From Bdellovibrio sp. (GTDB lineage Bacteria; Bdellovibrionota; Bdellovibrionia; Bdellovibrionales; Bdellovibrionaceae): a DNA stretch of 64,000 nt. Under the pieces are notes generated by a model. The model was not told the origin of the DNA. It ran no database searches and was given only the letters and a program-made list of their open reading frames with translations. Below are positions 27,042 to 35,129 of this stretch, piece by piece; the stretch's first letter is position 1, and every line of letters starts with the position of its first letter. The position numbers and the translations under genes were made by a program. Location of the stretch: contig JACMRL010000016.1 of assembly GCA_014376435.1 (NCBI GenBank), positions 85,712 through 149,711 of the forward strand, read 5' to 3'.

Positions 27042-28400
27042 CTAGGTGTTAAAAGTTTTTAAGTGTTGCGCAATATAATTATTTAAAGTCGCCATTGGTA
27101 CGCGTTCTTGCGTCATCTTATCGCGATGACGAACTGTAACCGCTTGGTCATTGGCCGTTTCAAAATCAACCGTTACACAAAACGGAGTTCCGATTTCATC
27201 TTGACGACGGTAACGTTTACCAATCGAAGCTGTTTCATCGTAAGCCACGTCAAAGTCTTCAGAAAGCTGATCACGAAGTTTCATCGCCGGACCCGTTAAT
27301 TCTTCTTTTTTCGATAGTGGTAAAACACATACTTTAAATGGCGCAATATCCGGGTGTAGACCAAGAACTACGCGCACGTCTTCTGAAGTTTTTCCGGTCT
27401 CGTCCGTTTCCGTGGTTACCTCTTCACGGTAGGCATCACACATAAATGCTAAAAATAAACGGTCACAACCCACCGCTGTTTCGATGACGAATGGAATAAA
27501 TTTTTCTTTATTCGCTTCATCAAAATATTCTAAGTTTTTGCCAGAGAATTTTGAATGCTGAGTTAAATCAAAATCAGCGCGGTTATGAATACCCTCTAAT
27601 TCAGAAAACCCCATTGGAAAATTATATTCTACGTCAACCGCCGCGCGGGCATAGTGGGCTAATTTATCGTGATCTTTAAATTTTAAATTTTCTTTTTTGA
27701 TTCCGTATTTTAAATAAAAGTTAAGACGGCGTTCTTTCCACTCTAAGAAAAATTTTTCGTCTGTTCCTGGTTTTACGAAATACTGCATTTCCATCTGTTC
27801 AAATTCACGCGTACGGAAAATAAAATTCCCCGGAGTGATCTCATTACGGAAAGATTTACCGATGGCCGCGATTCCGAACGGAATTTTGTAGCGTGAGCTT
27901 TGTTGGCAGTTTTGGAAGTTTACGAAGTGACCTTGCGCCGTTTCTGGACGTAGGTACACCACGGACGCCGAATCTTCTAACGGACCCATCGTCGTTTTAA
28001 ACATTAAATTAAAATTTCTCTCTTCCGAAAGATTTTTGCTACCGCAGCTGGGACACTGTTTTTTGGTTAAGTAAGATTCAGTGTTGTCGGCACGAAAGCG
28101 TGTTTTACAATCTTTGCAATCGACTAATGGATCTGAGAAACCATCGACGTGACCTGAAGCTTTCCAAACGGTAGGATGCATTAAGATCGCGGCATCTAAG
28201 CCCACGATGTCTGCTCTGCGGGTCATGGCATTCCACCACGCGCGCTTCACGTTCATTTTCATGATTGAACCCAGGGGGCCGTAATCCCAACAACTTCCTA
28301 ATCCGCCGTAAATTTCTGAACTTTGAAAAACAAAACCGCGTCGCTTAGAAAGACTGACTAGAGTATTAAGATCCTTTAGTGGTCGGATTTGAACAGACAT
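27042..28400 (-). CDS. glyS: Glycyl-tRNA synthetase (dimeric type)
   Basis: Class II synthetase of the single-chain, alpha-2 type shared with archaea and eukaryotes, about 452 residues from MSVQIRP (GGGGG lies upstream; the frame opens 9 codons earlier). Features in order: [26 protein letters not shown], a zinc-binding pair (DCKDC and CPSCG) near residues 95-125, [28 protein letters not shown] with the motif 2 arginine region, [28 protein letters not shown], and the C-terminal anticodon domain ([40 protein letters not shown]). It probably shares a promoter with ppdK. Confidence 0.95.
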   Translation of the reverse strand: MSVQIRPLKDLNTLVSLSKRRGFVFQSSEIYGGLGSCWDYGPLGSIMKMNVKRAWWNAMTRRADIVGLDAAILMHPTVWKASGHVDGFSDPLVDCKDCKTRFRADNTESYLTKKQCPSCGSKNLSEERNFNLMFKTTMGPLEDSASVVYLRPETAQGHFVNFQNCQQSSRYKIPFGIAAIGKSFRNEITPGNFIFRTREFEQMEMQYFVKPGTDEKFFLEWKERRLNFYLKYGIKKENLKFKDHDKLAHYARAAVDVEYNFPMGFSELEGIHNRADFDLTQHSKFSGKNLEYFDEANKEKFIPFVIETAVGCDRLFLAFMCDAYREEVTTETDETGKTSEDVRVVLGLHPDIAPFKVCVLPLSKKEELTGPAMKLRDQLSEDFDVAYDETASIGKRYRRQDEIGTPFCVTVDFETANDQAVTVRHRDKMTQERVPMATLNNYIAQHLKTFNT

Positions 28401-28617
28401 GCAAAAGCCCCCATTTGTCGCAGACAAAACTTAATTGTGTAGCAGACAAAAACTTAGCATTTCTAAAGGCTTAACGGCAAAATCGATTTATATGGCGGAT
28501 AGAGTCAAATGAGAGTCTATCAAAGAACTGCACGACATCTCAACAGCAGAGGGAAAAGTTAGAGTTAATCGCCAACTTATCATGGGTTTTTTAGCGAATT
28601 TTTACTAGGAAAGCAGA

Positions 28618-29043
28618 CTATTTTTCTAAAGTAACATCGTGGCAAGTTAAAGCGGCCGTCATTCTACCGGACTCGGTCACTACGCCTAAGAAAGTTTGAC
28701 CACCATCGTCGGCGATATTTAAACCGAAATTTAAATCAAGTGCCGTAGAAGAAAACGTAATATCGTGAGTTCCCGTAGCTGTTTGTGTGATTGTATTTTC
28801 AATTAATGAAAGATCTTTTAGTTCTGCAGCTTTCGTAGTTTTTAAACCTGAAGTTACATATAATTTTGTGAAATTATGTTTTTTTGTTTCTAAAATTTGA
28901 TGCACGACTAAATCAGAATCTTGCGCGTTGCTTGGAACGCAGTGAACAAATTGGTAAGCACGCACTTTTTTTAAATTAATTTGCACTTCCGACGCCTGCG
29001 AAAATGAACCTAGTAAAATTAAAACCAGTGATAATGTATTCAT
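28618..29043 (-). CDS. Exported protein of unknown function
   Basis: 141 residues, starting with a signal peptide (LSLVLILLGSFSQAS). The mature part is mostly beta-rich (EVQINLKKVRAYQFVHCVPS; HDITFSSTALDLNFGLNI) and ends with AALTCHDVTLEK; the two cysteines may form a disulfide. A purine-rich site (GAGGAGAAT) lies just upstream, which supports the start. No family recognised. It is unlinked to flanking genes. Gaps of 190 and 80 bases on either side hold nothing I can support. Confidence 0.6.
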   Translation of the reverse strand: MNTLSLVLILLGSFSQASEVQINLKKVRAYQFVHCVPSNAQDSDLVVHQILETKKHNFTKLYVTSGLKTTKAAELKDLSLIENTITQTATGTHDITFSSTALDLNFGLNIADDGGQTFLGVVTESGRMTAALTCHDVTLEK

Positions 29044-29123
29044 GCGATTCTCCTCGTGATGGGGTAACTTACGCTATTTAAATGCGAATCCATAGATGTC
29101 AGGATTTTAGACAGTAAGATTTA

Positions 29124-29648
29124 CTACGACCGGTCGCGGCGGCGCTTCAGAATGGCCTGGTACGCGGATTCAAAAAAATCAAAGGTGCTAGCGTCAGAAG
29201 TTTTAATTAAGTGCTGGTACATTTTTGTCACCGTGGTTAATGGCGCATTCACGGGTACGCCGATGGCTTCGTAAGCTTCCCAGTCGTGACCGTTAAACGC
29301 GAAGTAAACTTTCAAGTTGCGGCTTTGCATTGGAATTACTTCTAAAACAATTTCTGGTTTTGCCTCAGTCTCTTTAATTTCCGGCTCAAGCACGGTCATC
29401 TTTGGTTCCAAAACTTTCGCTGTAAACGGAATCACATCGGCATTTTCTTTTTTTCTTTCCGCAATAATGGGCTCGGCCGAAAGATCATCTTTCATTTTCA
29501 GGCGCACCGGTTGCTTGGCTTTTGATCTGCCAAAAACGAAGTACAGCACTATGAAGGTGCCGAAAAAGAGATTAAGATACAAAAGCTGTTGGCTATTCAC
29601 GATAAATTCATTATGAAAAGAACTAGTCACTTTGTAAAGAGGACTCAC
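29124..29648 (-). CDS. Membrane-anchored protein with degenerate J-like domain
   Basis: 174 residues. Residues about 21-40 form a membrane segment (QLLYLNLFFGTFIVLYFVFG), then a charged linker rich in E and K. The C-terminal 65 residues (HDWEAYEAIGVPVNAPLTT, then VTKMYQHLIKTSDASTFDFF and SAYQAILKRR) follow the helix-loop-helix pattern of a DnaJ domain (WExYExLGVPxxAxxxxIxxxYR). The HPD tripeptide expected in the loop is missing; TSDAS stands there. A J-like fold without DnaK-stimulating activity is the simplest reading. It is divergent from the Mrp-type gene. Confidence 0.62.
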   Translation of the reverse strand: MSPLYKVTSSFHNEFIVNSQQLLYLNLFFGTFIVLYFVFGRSKAKQPVRLKMKDDLSAEPIIAERKKENADVIPFTAKVLEPKMTVLEPEIKETEAKPEIVLEVIPMQSRNLKVYFAFNGHDWEAYEAIGVPVNAPLTTVTKMYQHLIKTSDASTFDFFESAYQAILKRRRDRS

Positions 29649-29680
29649 AAATTAAAATAGACAGCTAAATGAGGTAATTC

Positions 29681-30466
29681 ATGGCAACTAACCCTTTTGA
29701 CCAACAACAAGCCATCCCGGGCGTAAAAAAAATCATCGCAGTCGCTTCCGGCAAGGGTGGCGTCGGTAAAAGCACCGTCGCTACGAACTTAGCACTCGCT
29801 CTTCGTGAATATGGAAAGGTTGGTTTACTAGACGCCGACATCTATGGCCCCAGCCTTCCACGTATGATGGGCGCCTTAAACCAAAAACCAACGGTTTCTG
29901 AAGGTAATAAAATTACTCCGGTTTCACGTTACGGTATTAAAATCATGAGCATTGGCTTTTTAGTCGAAGAAGGTTCAGCCGTGGTTTGGCGTGGGCCGAT
30001 GTTATTTAAAGCGATGGATCAATTCTTTAGAGACGTGCAGTGGGGAGAACTTGATTATTTAGTGATCGATCTTCCACCGGGCACGGGTGATGTACAACTT
30101 TCTCTCGTACAAAAAGTTCCGGTGAATTTTGCCGTGATCGTGACGACTCCACAAAATATTGCCTTAATCGATGCAAAAAAAGCGATCGATATGTTCGAAC
30201 GCACCGGAGTTAAAATTGGCGGCGTGATTGAAAACATGTCGTACATGTTAAATCCCGTGAACGGTGAAAAAATTCAATTATTTCCTCGCGGCGAAATCGC
30301 TTCTTACTTAGAATCAAAAAAAATTCCGCAATTAGGAGTGATTCCATTTAATACTTCGATTTCATTGGGCTCTGAAGCCGGCATTCCGATTGTGGAAAGT
30401 CATTCTACAAGTATGGAAGCAAAATCTTTCAGCGAGATCGCAAAAAAACTAACTTTTCTATCTTAA
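29681..30466 (+). CDS. Mrp/ApbC-type P-loop ATPase without CxxC
   Basis: Family of ParA-like Fe-S carriers, 261 residues. Motifs: deviant Walker A (VASGKGGVGKSTVATNLA, residues about 20-37), LLDADIYGPSLPRMMG, MSIGFLVEEGSAVVWRGPML, and the Walker B region VIDLPPGTGD. It lacks the N-terminal DUF59 domain often fused to Mrp. The most notable point is at ENMSYMLNPVNGEK (30229-30270), where canonical Mrp/ApbC has ENMSYFxCPHCG. The CxxC that holds the bridging [4Fe-4S] cluster is absent. The protein may still hydrolyse ATP and act in another role. A GAGG site precedes the ATG. Confidence 0.85.
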   Translation: MATNPFDQQQAIPGVKKIIAVASGKGGVGKSTVATNLALALREYGKVGLLDADIYGPSLPRMMGALNQKPTVSEGNKITPVSRYGIKIMSIGFLVEEGSAVVWRGPMLFKAMDQFFRDVQWGELDYLVIDLPPGTGDVQLSLVQKVPVNFAVIVTTPQNIALIDAKKAIDMFERTGVKIGGVIENMSYMLNPVNGEKIQLFPRGEIASYLESKKIPQLGVIPFNTSISLGSEAGIPIVESHSTSMEAKSFSEIAKKLTFLS

Positions 30467-30518
30467 GAAAAATTTTATGCTTAAATTTTCGTAGTATCGT
30501 TTTGGCCATTTCAAAGTT

Positions 30519-30532
30519 GGCAGGCCCTTTGC
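30519..30532 (+). promoter_or_regulatory. Sigma-54-type promoter upstream of first DUF4360 gene
   Basis: TTGGCAGGCCCTTTGCTT contains GG (30519-30520), exactly 10 bases, then GC (30531-30532), matching the -24/-12 consensus TTGGCACGnnnnTTGCW at nearly every position. Transcription would begin near 30544, about 55 bases ahead of the ATG at 30599. No activator site was recognised. Confidence 0.7.
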
Positions 30533-30598
30533 TTCGAGGTTTTGTACGGTGACATTAAGTCGCCGCACACAAGGGAACAATTCTCAGGGGGAATTTCG

Positions 30599-31192
30599 AT
30601 GAAAGCATTAATCACATTAGCGGCTCTCGTTTTATCTTTATCGGCGGAAGCACAAATTCGTTTAGGTTATGCGGATGCACGCGGAACTGGATGTCCAGGA
30701 GGCACAACTTCAGTAACGTTAACCCCAGATCAAAGTATTTTATCAATTTTATTTGATAGCTTTGTTGCGCAAGCGCCAACTTCTTTAGGTGCTAACTTTG
30801 ATCGTAAAAATTGTAATATTCGTATCCCTGTATCAGTCGGTCCTGGTTACCAAGTGGCTTTGATCGCTTTTGATTACACAGGTTTTGCGGCGATTCCAAA
30901 CGGTGGACGCGGTCAATTCGAAGCGCGTTACTCTTATGTTGGCCAACAACGCCCAGCTATTTTTAGAAAAACATTCTTAGGTGGAGTAAGTAATTACAGC
31001 GTAAAGAATGAGTTAATCTCAACAACCGTTGACTGGTCTCCTTGTAGCTCTGGATCTGATTTAATGTTAACAGTTGATGCTAACATTTTAGCGATGACAA
31101 ATGCGCGTCGTGAAGCGGCTCAACTTTCGGTTGATGCGGTCGACGTATCAGCGGGTCTATTATACAAGGTTCAATTAAGACGTTGCCGATAG
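30599..31192 (+). CDS. Exported DUF4360-family protein (paralogue 1)
   Basis: About 197 residues from MKALITLAALVLSLS (CAGGGGGA lies upstream). The signal peptide ends SAEA. The mature part matches DUF4360 from memory: GTGCPGGTTSVTLTPDQSILSILFDSF near the front, NCNIRIPVSVGPGYQVALI in the middle, then FDYTGFAAIPNGG, FRKTFLGGV and a final SAGLLYKVQLRRCR. Cysteine pairs (C in GTGCPG, C in KNCNI, C in SPCSSG, C at the RRCR end) may form disulfides. DUF4360 is found in secreted proteins of fungi, Myxococcota and Bdellovibrionota; no activity is known. It has a sigma-54-type promoter and is followed by a strong terminator. Confidence 0.82.
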   Translation: MKALITLAALVLSLSAEAQIRLGYADARGTGCPGGTTSVTLTPDQSILSILFDSFVAQAPTSLGANFDRKNCNIRIPVSVGPGYQVALIAFDYTGFAAIPNGGRGQFEARYSYVGQQRPAIFRKTFLGGVSNYSVKNELISTTVDWSPCSSGSDLMLTVDANILAMTNARREAAQLSVDAVDVSAGLLYKVQLRRCR

Positions 31193-31223
31193 TTTTCAAT
31201 AGATAATTTTAGATTGAAATTTC

Positions 31224-31255
31224 AAAGCCCCGCCAAAAGCGGGGCTTTTTTTTTA
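31224..31255 (+). terminator. Rho-independent terminator after DUF4360 gene 1
   Basis: 10-bp GC-rich stem, arms 31224-31233 (AAAGCCCCGC) and 31239-31248 (GCGGGGCTTT), a short CAAAA loop, and nine T (31246-31254). Position is 30 bases beyond the stop of the first DUF4360 gene. Confidence 0.92.
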
Positions 31256-31284
31256 ACAAGAGCCAATCTGACTCTTTATATTAT

Positions 31285-31298
31285 GGCATATCCGTTGC
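31285..31298 (+). promoter_or_regulatory. Sigma-54-type promoter upstream of second DUF4360 gene
   Basis: ATGGCATATCCGTTGCTA has GG (31285-31286), 10 bases, and GC (31297-31298). The match to TGGCAC-N5-TTGCW is complete but for one base. Transcription would start near 31309, giving a leader of only about 12 bases before the ATG at 31321, with the GGGGG ribosome site inside it. It lies directly after the terminator of the first DUF4360 gene. Confidence 0.72.
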
Positions 31299-31320
31299 TA
31301 AAAGGATTACCGGGGGATTT

Positions 31321-32010
31321 ATGAAATTATTATTATCGTCTTTGGTTTTATTATCAGGTTTATTAGCGCAAGCTCAAATGCCGCCGTTCGCGGTGGTTAA
31401 AAGCGTCGAAATTGACGGCTCTGGCTGTGAAGCCGGTTCTGCATCAGTTATCATGACTCCAGATTTAAACTTCATGAGCGTTCTATATGATCGTTTCAGT
31501 GCTGAAATCGGCAAAGGCACGGCAAATCCTAATGCAAAAAGCGCAGAGAAAAAATGTACCCTCAATGTTACCATACAAATCCCACCCGGCTGGAATTTTG
31601 AATTTGAATCGGTTGAATACCGTGGCTTTGTGAGACTTCCAAATCAAATGGCGTTGGCATATCAATTAATTTCAGCCGAAGTTTACGGTGGACGCGGCTT
31701 TGGCTTCGACCAAAACATCATGAAAGGTCCACGTACAGAAAATTTCGCATCGACTGTGAGTAATGCAAAAATCAGCGGCGCTGGCGGCATCTTAGGAAAG
31801 ATCGGCGCAATTAAAGGTCAAATCGATCAATTAAAAGCCGGCGGCGGTTGTTCAGTACAAGGACAAGAAACCAAAATCAAAATTCAATCTTTAATCGGAG
31901 TTAGAAATTTACTGGCTCAAATTTCAAAACCCGCGGTACAAATCGTAGTTGATTCGACCGATGCATCTTTCCGTCAGAATTTACGTTTACGCTGGAGACA
32001 GTGTAATTAG
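31321..32010 (+). CDS. Exported DUF4360-family protein (paralogue 2)
   Basis: 229 residues, a second DUF4360 protein. The signal peptide ends LLAQAQ. Conserved positions parallel paralogue 1: DGSGCEAGSASVIMTPDLNFMSVLYDRF, KKCTLNVTIQIPPGWNFEFESVEYRGFVRLPN, and the end RQNLRLRWRQCN. A central loop (SAKISGAGGILGKIGAIKGQIDQLK) is an extra insertion absent from paralogue 1. The GGGGG ribosome site fixes the start. Tandem duplication with separate promoters implies separate but parallel control. Confidence 0.8.
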   Translation: MKLLLSSLVLLSGLLAQAQMPPFAVVKSVEIDGSGCEAGSASVIMTPDLNFMSVLYDRFSAEIGKGTANPNAKSAEKKCTLNVTIQIPPGWNFEFESVEYRGFVRLPNQMALAYQLISAEVYGGRGFGFDQNIMKGPRTENFASTVSNAKISGAGGILGKIGAIKGQIDQLKAGGGCSVQGQETKIKIQSLIGVRNLLAQISKPAVQIVVDSTDASFRQNLRLRWRQCN

Positions 32011-32045
32011 TTTTTTCACTAACTTAAAACACGCTGCCAGAAGAT

Positions 32046-33683
32046 TTATCTAGCAGCTGTTTCGCCCCGTGATTTTTTAAAGTCTAAATATTCGCTATAA
32101 GTCATATCGTAAGTCGTTAACTGACTCTTATCGATCTCGAATACTTTCGTCGTAATTTCTTTTAAGAAAAAGCGATCATGGCTTACCATCATCACTGTTC
32201 CGGGAAATGTTTTAATCGCGTTTAATAAAACTTCGCGAGATTTAATATCTAAGTGATTGGTTGGCTCATCTAATACTAAGAAATTAACCGGATGTGATAA
32301 AATACACGCTAATAAAACGCGCGATTTTTCGCCGCCGGATAAAACGGAAATTTTCTTTTCAACTTCTTCGCCCGAAAATAAAAATGAACCCAGTAAATTA
32401 CGAATAAAACCCAAAGTTGCATTCGGCACGCGGCCTTCAACTTCTTGCACGATCGTTTTTTTAGGATCTAATACGTCTAAAGAATTTTGTGAAAAGTATC
32501 CGTACTCGATACTGGGACCAACATTACAACTACCCGCCGTGCTATCGGTTTGGTTGGTGATGATTTTTAACAGCGTTGATTTACCTGCGCCGTTGATCCC
32601 GACAACCGCTACGCGGTCTTGGCGCTTAACTAAGCCCGTGGCATTAGCGAAGACTTGCTTTTCTCTTCCGTCGTCTAACTTATAAACTTTAGTTAAGTTT
32701 TGAAACTTTACGACTTCATCACCACCGCGGGGTGGTGCGGGCCATTCGAAAGCCATCGCTTTATCTTCGATTGGTACTTCGATACGATCGATTTTTTCTA
32801 ATTTTTTAACTCGTGATTGCACTTGTGCGGCATGTGAGGCGCGCGCCGCAAATCTTGCGATAAATTCTTCCTCTTTAGCTAGCATATCGTCTTGGCGGGC
32901 GGCGGCGGCGATTAATTGCTCACGACGGATTGCTTTTTCACGGTCGTAAAAATCGTAATCACCACCGTAAGTGGTCATCGTACCTTGAGATACTTCAACA
33001 ATTTTTGTAACTAAGCGATTCATGAACTCTCGGTCATGGGAAGTCATCAGTACCGAGCCTTTAAATTCCTTCAGCCATTCTTCTAACCAAACGATCGATT
33101 CTACATCTAAGTGATTCGTCGGCTCATCCATTAATAAAACATCGGGTAATAATAATAAAATCTTTGATAAGCTGACACGCATCTTCCAACCACCGCTAAA
33201 TTTACCAACGTCGATTTGCATATCTTCTTTTGAAAAACCTAAACCGCCCAAAATTTCTTGCGCCCGTGAATCTAAATCGTAACCGCCCATGGATTCAAAT
33301 TCGCCTTGTAGATCACCGTAGCGTTCAACGACTCTCATCATTTCGTCTTCGCCTAATTCAGGATCTTGTAACTTTTCTTCAAGCTTGGCGATTTCATTTT
33401 TAATACTTTCTAAATTTCCCGCCGATAAAACTTCTTGCAGAACAGATCGGCCTTTCATCTCTTCGATATTTTGTGAAAAGTATCCGATGCGAATTTTATC
33501 TGGTTTGCTGATCGTCCCTTGATCTACAGACTCTTCACTCATGATCAGGCGAAATACGGTGGTTTTACCGGCACCGTTTGGGCCCACCAAGCCAATTTTC
33601 TCTCCGGGATTAATCTGGAAAGAAGCTTGCGAAAAAAGAATTCTAGAACCCTGCTGTTTTGTAACCGAATTAAATGCAACCAT
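32046..33683 (-). CDS. ABC-F family ATPase
   Basis: Soluble tandem ATPase of the ABC-F class, thought to act on ribosomes (EttA, Uup, YbiT relatives). The 545 residues contain two nucleotide domains without membrane segments. Domain 1: Walker A GPNGAGKTTVF (near 34), signature KFSGGWKMRVSL, Walker B LLMDEPTNHLD. Between them is a linker of about 80 residues rich in E, R and A (REQLIAAAARQDDMLAKEEEFIARFAARASHAAQVQSRVKKL is its core). Domain 2: GINGAGKSTLLK, signature VLSGGEKSRVLLA, LVLDEPTNHLD. The short C-terminal tail has no coiled coil. It is most like the Uup/YheS branch by eye; not resistance-type. Confidence 0.9.
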   Translation of the reverse strand: MVAFNSVTKQQGSRILFSQASFQINPGEKIGLVGPNGAGKTTVFRLIMSEESVDQGTISKPDKIRIGYFSQNIEEMKGRSVLQEVLSAGNLESIKNEIAKLEEKLQDPELGEDEMMRVVERYGDLQGEFESMGGYDLDSRAQEILGGLGFSKEDMQIDVGKFSGGWKMRVSLSKILLLLPDVLLMDEPTNHLDVESIVWLEEWLKEFKGSVLMTSHDREFMNRLVTKIVEVSQGTMTTYGGDYDFYDREKAIRREQLIAAAARQDDMLAKEEEFIARFAARASHAAQVQSRVKKLEKIDRIEVPIEDKAMAFEWPAPPRGGDEVVKFQNLTKVYKLDDGREKQVFANATGLVKRQDRVAVVGINGAGKSTLLKIITNQTDSTAGSCNVGPSIEYGYFSQNSLDVLDPKKTIVQEVEGRVPNATLGFIRNLLGSFLFSGEEVEKKISVLSGGEKSRVLLACILSHPVNFLVLDEPTNHLDIKSREVLLNAIKTFPGTVMMVSHDRFFLKEITTKVFEIDKSQLTTYDMTYSEYLDFKKSRGETAAR

Positions 33684-33785
33684 GGGATTGTTTTAAGGAA
33701 TATCTAGACCAAAGTCACTTTATTTTAGGCTACATTTTTAAAAGCGACTTTATTTTCAGAGGAGAATCATTGAAACTGAAGGACT

Positions 33786-34958
33786 ATGAAACAAAAAATA
33801 ATTTTAGCGATCTGTTTGCTTTTGGCTGGCTGTACGACCCCACTAAAAGAGCGAAATATTAGCAGCTTGTCTAATAAAGAAATCGACAGACTTTGGGTTG
33901 TGGTTGATAAAAAACAGCGTAAAGATTCTTTGATTCGTAGCAACCCGCAACACTTCTGGGCGTGGATGGAAGCCAATTCACAAAAGCAAATGAACGATCT
34001 GCTTAAATACGAAGGCGCTATTACTGCGGATCCACATTTTTTTAACTTTGCGGACGTACACGCTTCGGGCGGTCAAAACGGTTTGGCCTTAGTCGATGTG
34101 GATGACTCAGGTACTGGCCCATTTATTTTAGATTTTGTTCGCTACTCATTATTTGTAAAAGCTTACGTTAAAGATCAGCACGGCCAGACCGATATGGCAC
34201 AGCTTATACCTGATATGTACGACATGTACGTAAAAGGTCTTTCGCAAGAAAAAGTAAAAGCTCCTAAAGTTTTTCAAAATGTAATTAACCAAAGCTATGC
34301 AAAGTTAAATCAAGAAAATGCAGCCTGGGTCGATAAAAATTTAGACAATCCACAAAATAAAGATTTTGGTTTAAGAAAAAAAGAAATCGGCTTACTCGAT
34401 ATTTCTAAAGAACGTAAACAACCGGCCAAAGATTTACAAAAAGCTTTGCTAGATGAAAACAAAGTAAAAGAAATTTATGACATAGGATTTACCGTGAATG
34501 ATTCAGGCAGCAGTCGTGGTTTAAGCCGCTACTGGTTGTCAGTTCGTTTAGATAAAAACACTCGCCGTATTATTGAATGCAAACAATTATCTCGCCCGGC
34601 GACCGACTACTACGAAACTCAAAAAGATAATTCGACCCGTATCGCGAACGTTTTAAAGTATTACTCTGATGTGCAAATTGACGATAGCTACGTGATGAAT
34701 ATCGCTGCCGATTCATACTGGTGCCGTCCACGCGAATTTAAATTTATCCGCCGTGGTGATATCGAAAATTTATCAAAAGCGGATATGAAAGAGTTAAGCC
34801 TTTATTTAGCTTACTGGATAGGCTCAAAACAAAGTTTACAGCCAGGTGCTAAAGGCTATTTAAGCACACTTAAGAAAAACAATGACACTAGCGACCGCGT
34901 CGATAAATTAATCAACAACTACGAACGAAACATCGACAGCCTTTCACCGGGAAAATAA
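33786..34958 (+). CDS. DUF2252-like lipoprotein
   Basis: 390 residues with a lipoprotein signal (LAICLLLAGC), probably anchored in the outer membrane. The core resembles DUF2252, a family related to protein and antibiotic kinases: ITADPHFFNFADVH corresponds to GDxHxxNFG, and VDVDDSGTGPFILDFVRYSLFVKAY corresponds to DFDExxxGPxxWDLxRLxxS. These are the likely phosphoryl-transfer loops. The rest is helical with SRGLSRYWLSVRLDKNTRRIIECKQL and YLAYWIGSKQ segments. A secreted, lipid-anchored member is unusual, since relatives are cytosolic. The next gene (35130) is on the same strand after 170 bases. Confidence 0.68.
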   Translation: MKQKIILAICLLLAGCTTPLKERNISSLSNKEIDRLWVVVDKKQRKDSLIRSNPQHFWAWMEANSQKQMNDLLKYEGAITADPHFFNFADVHASGGQNGLALVDVDDSGTGPFILDFVRYSLFVKAYVKDQHGQTDMAQLIPDMYDMYVKGLSQEKVKAPKVFQNVINQSYAKLNQENAAWVDKNLDNPQNKDFGLRKKEIGLLDISKERKQPAKDLQKALLDENKVKEIYDIGFTVNDSGSSRGLSRYWLSVRLDKNTRRIIECKQLSRPATDYYETQKDNSTRIANVLKYYSDVQIDDSYVMNIAADSYWCRPREFKFIRRGDIENLSKADMKELSLYLAYWIGSKQSLQPGAKGYLSTLKKNNDTSDRVDKLINNYERNIDSLSPGK

Positions 34959-35129
34959 TTTAATTTAATTAGGCATTTTCTGACCGGAGCCCCCACCGAT
35001 GCTTCTTGAAAAAACCAAAGCTCCGTGCGAGGGCAAAAAGCTCCTGAGATGATTAACAATTTTTGGCGAGTGTTGATTTGAGACGTTTATTTAGACTTCA
35101 GATTGAGCCTATTTGTTTTTAGCTAGCAT

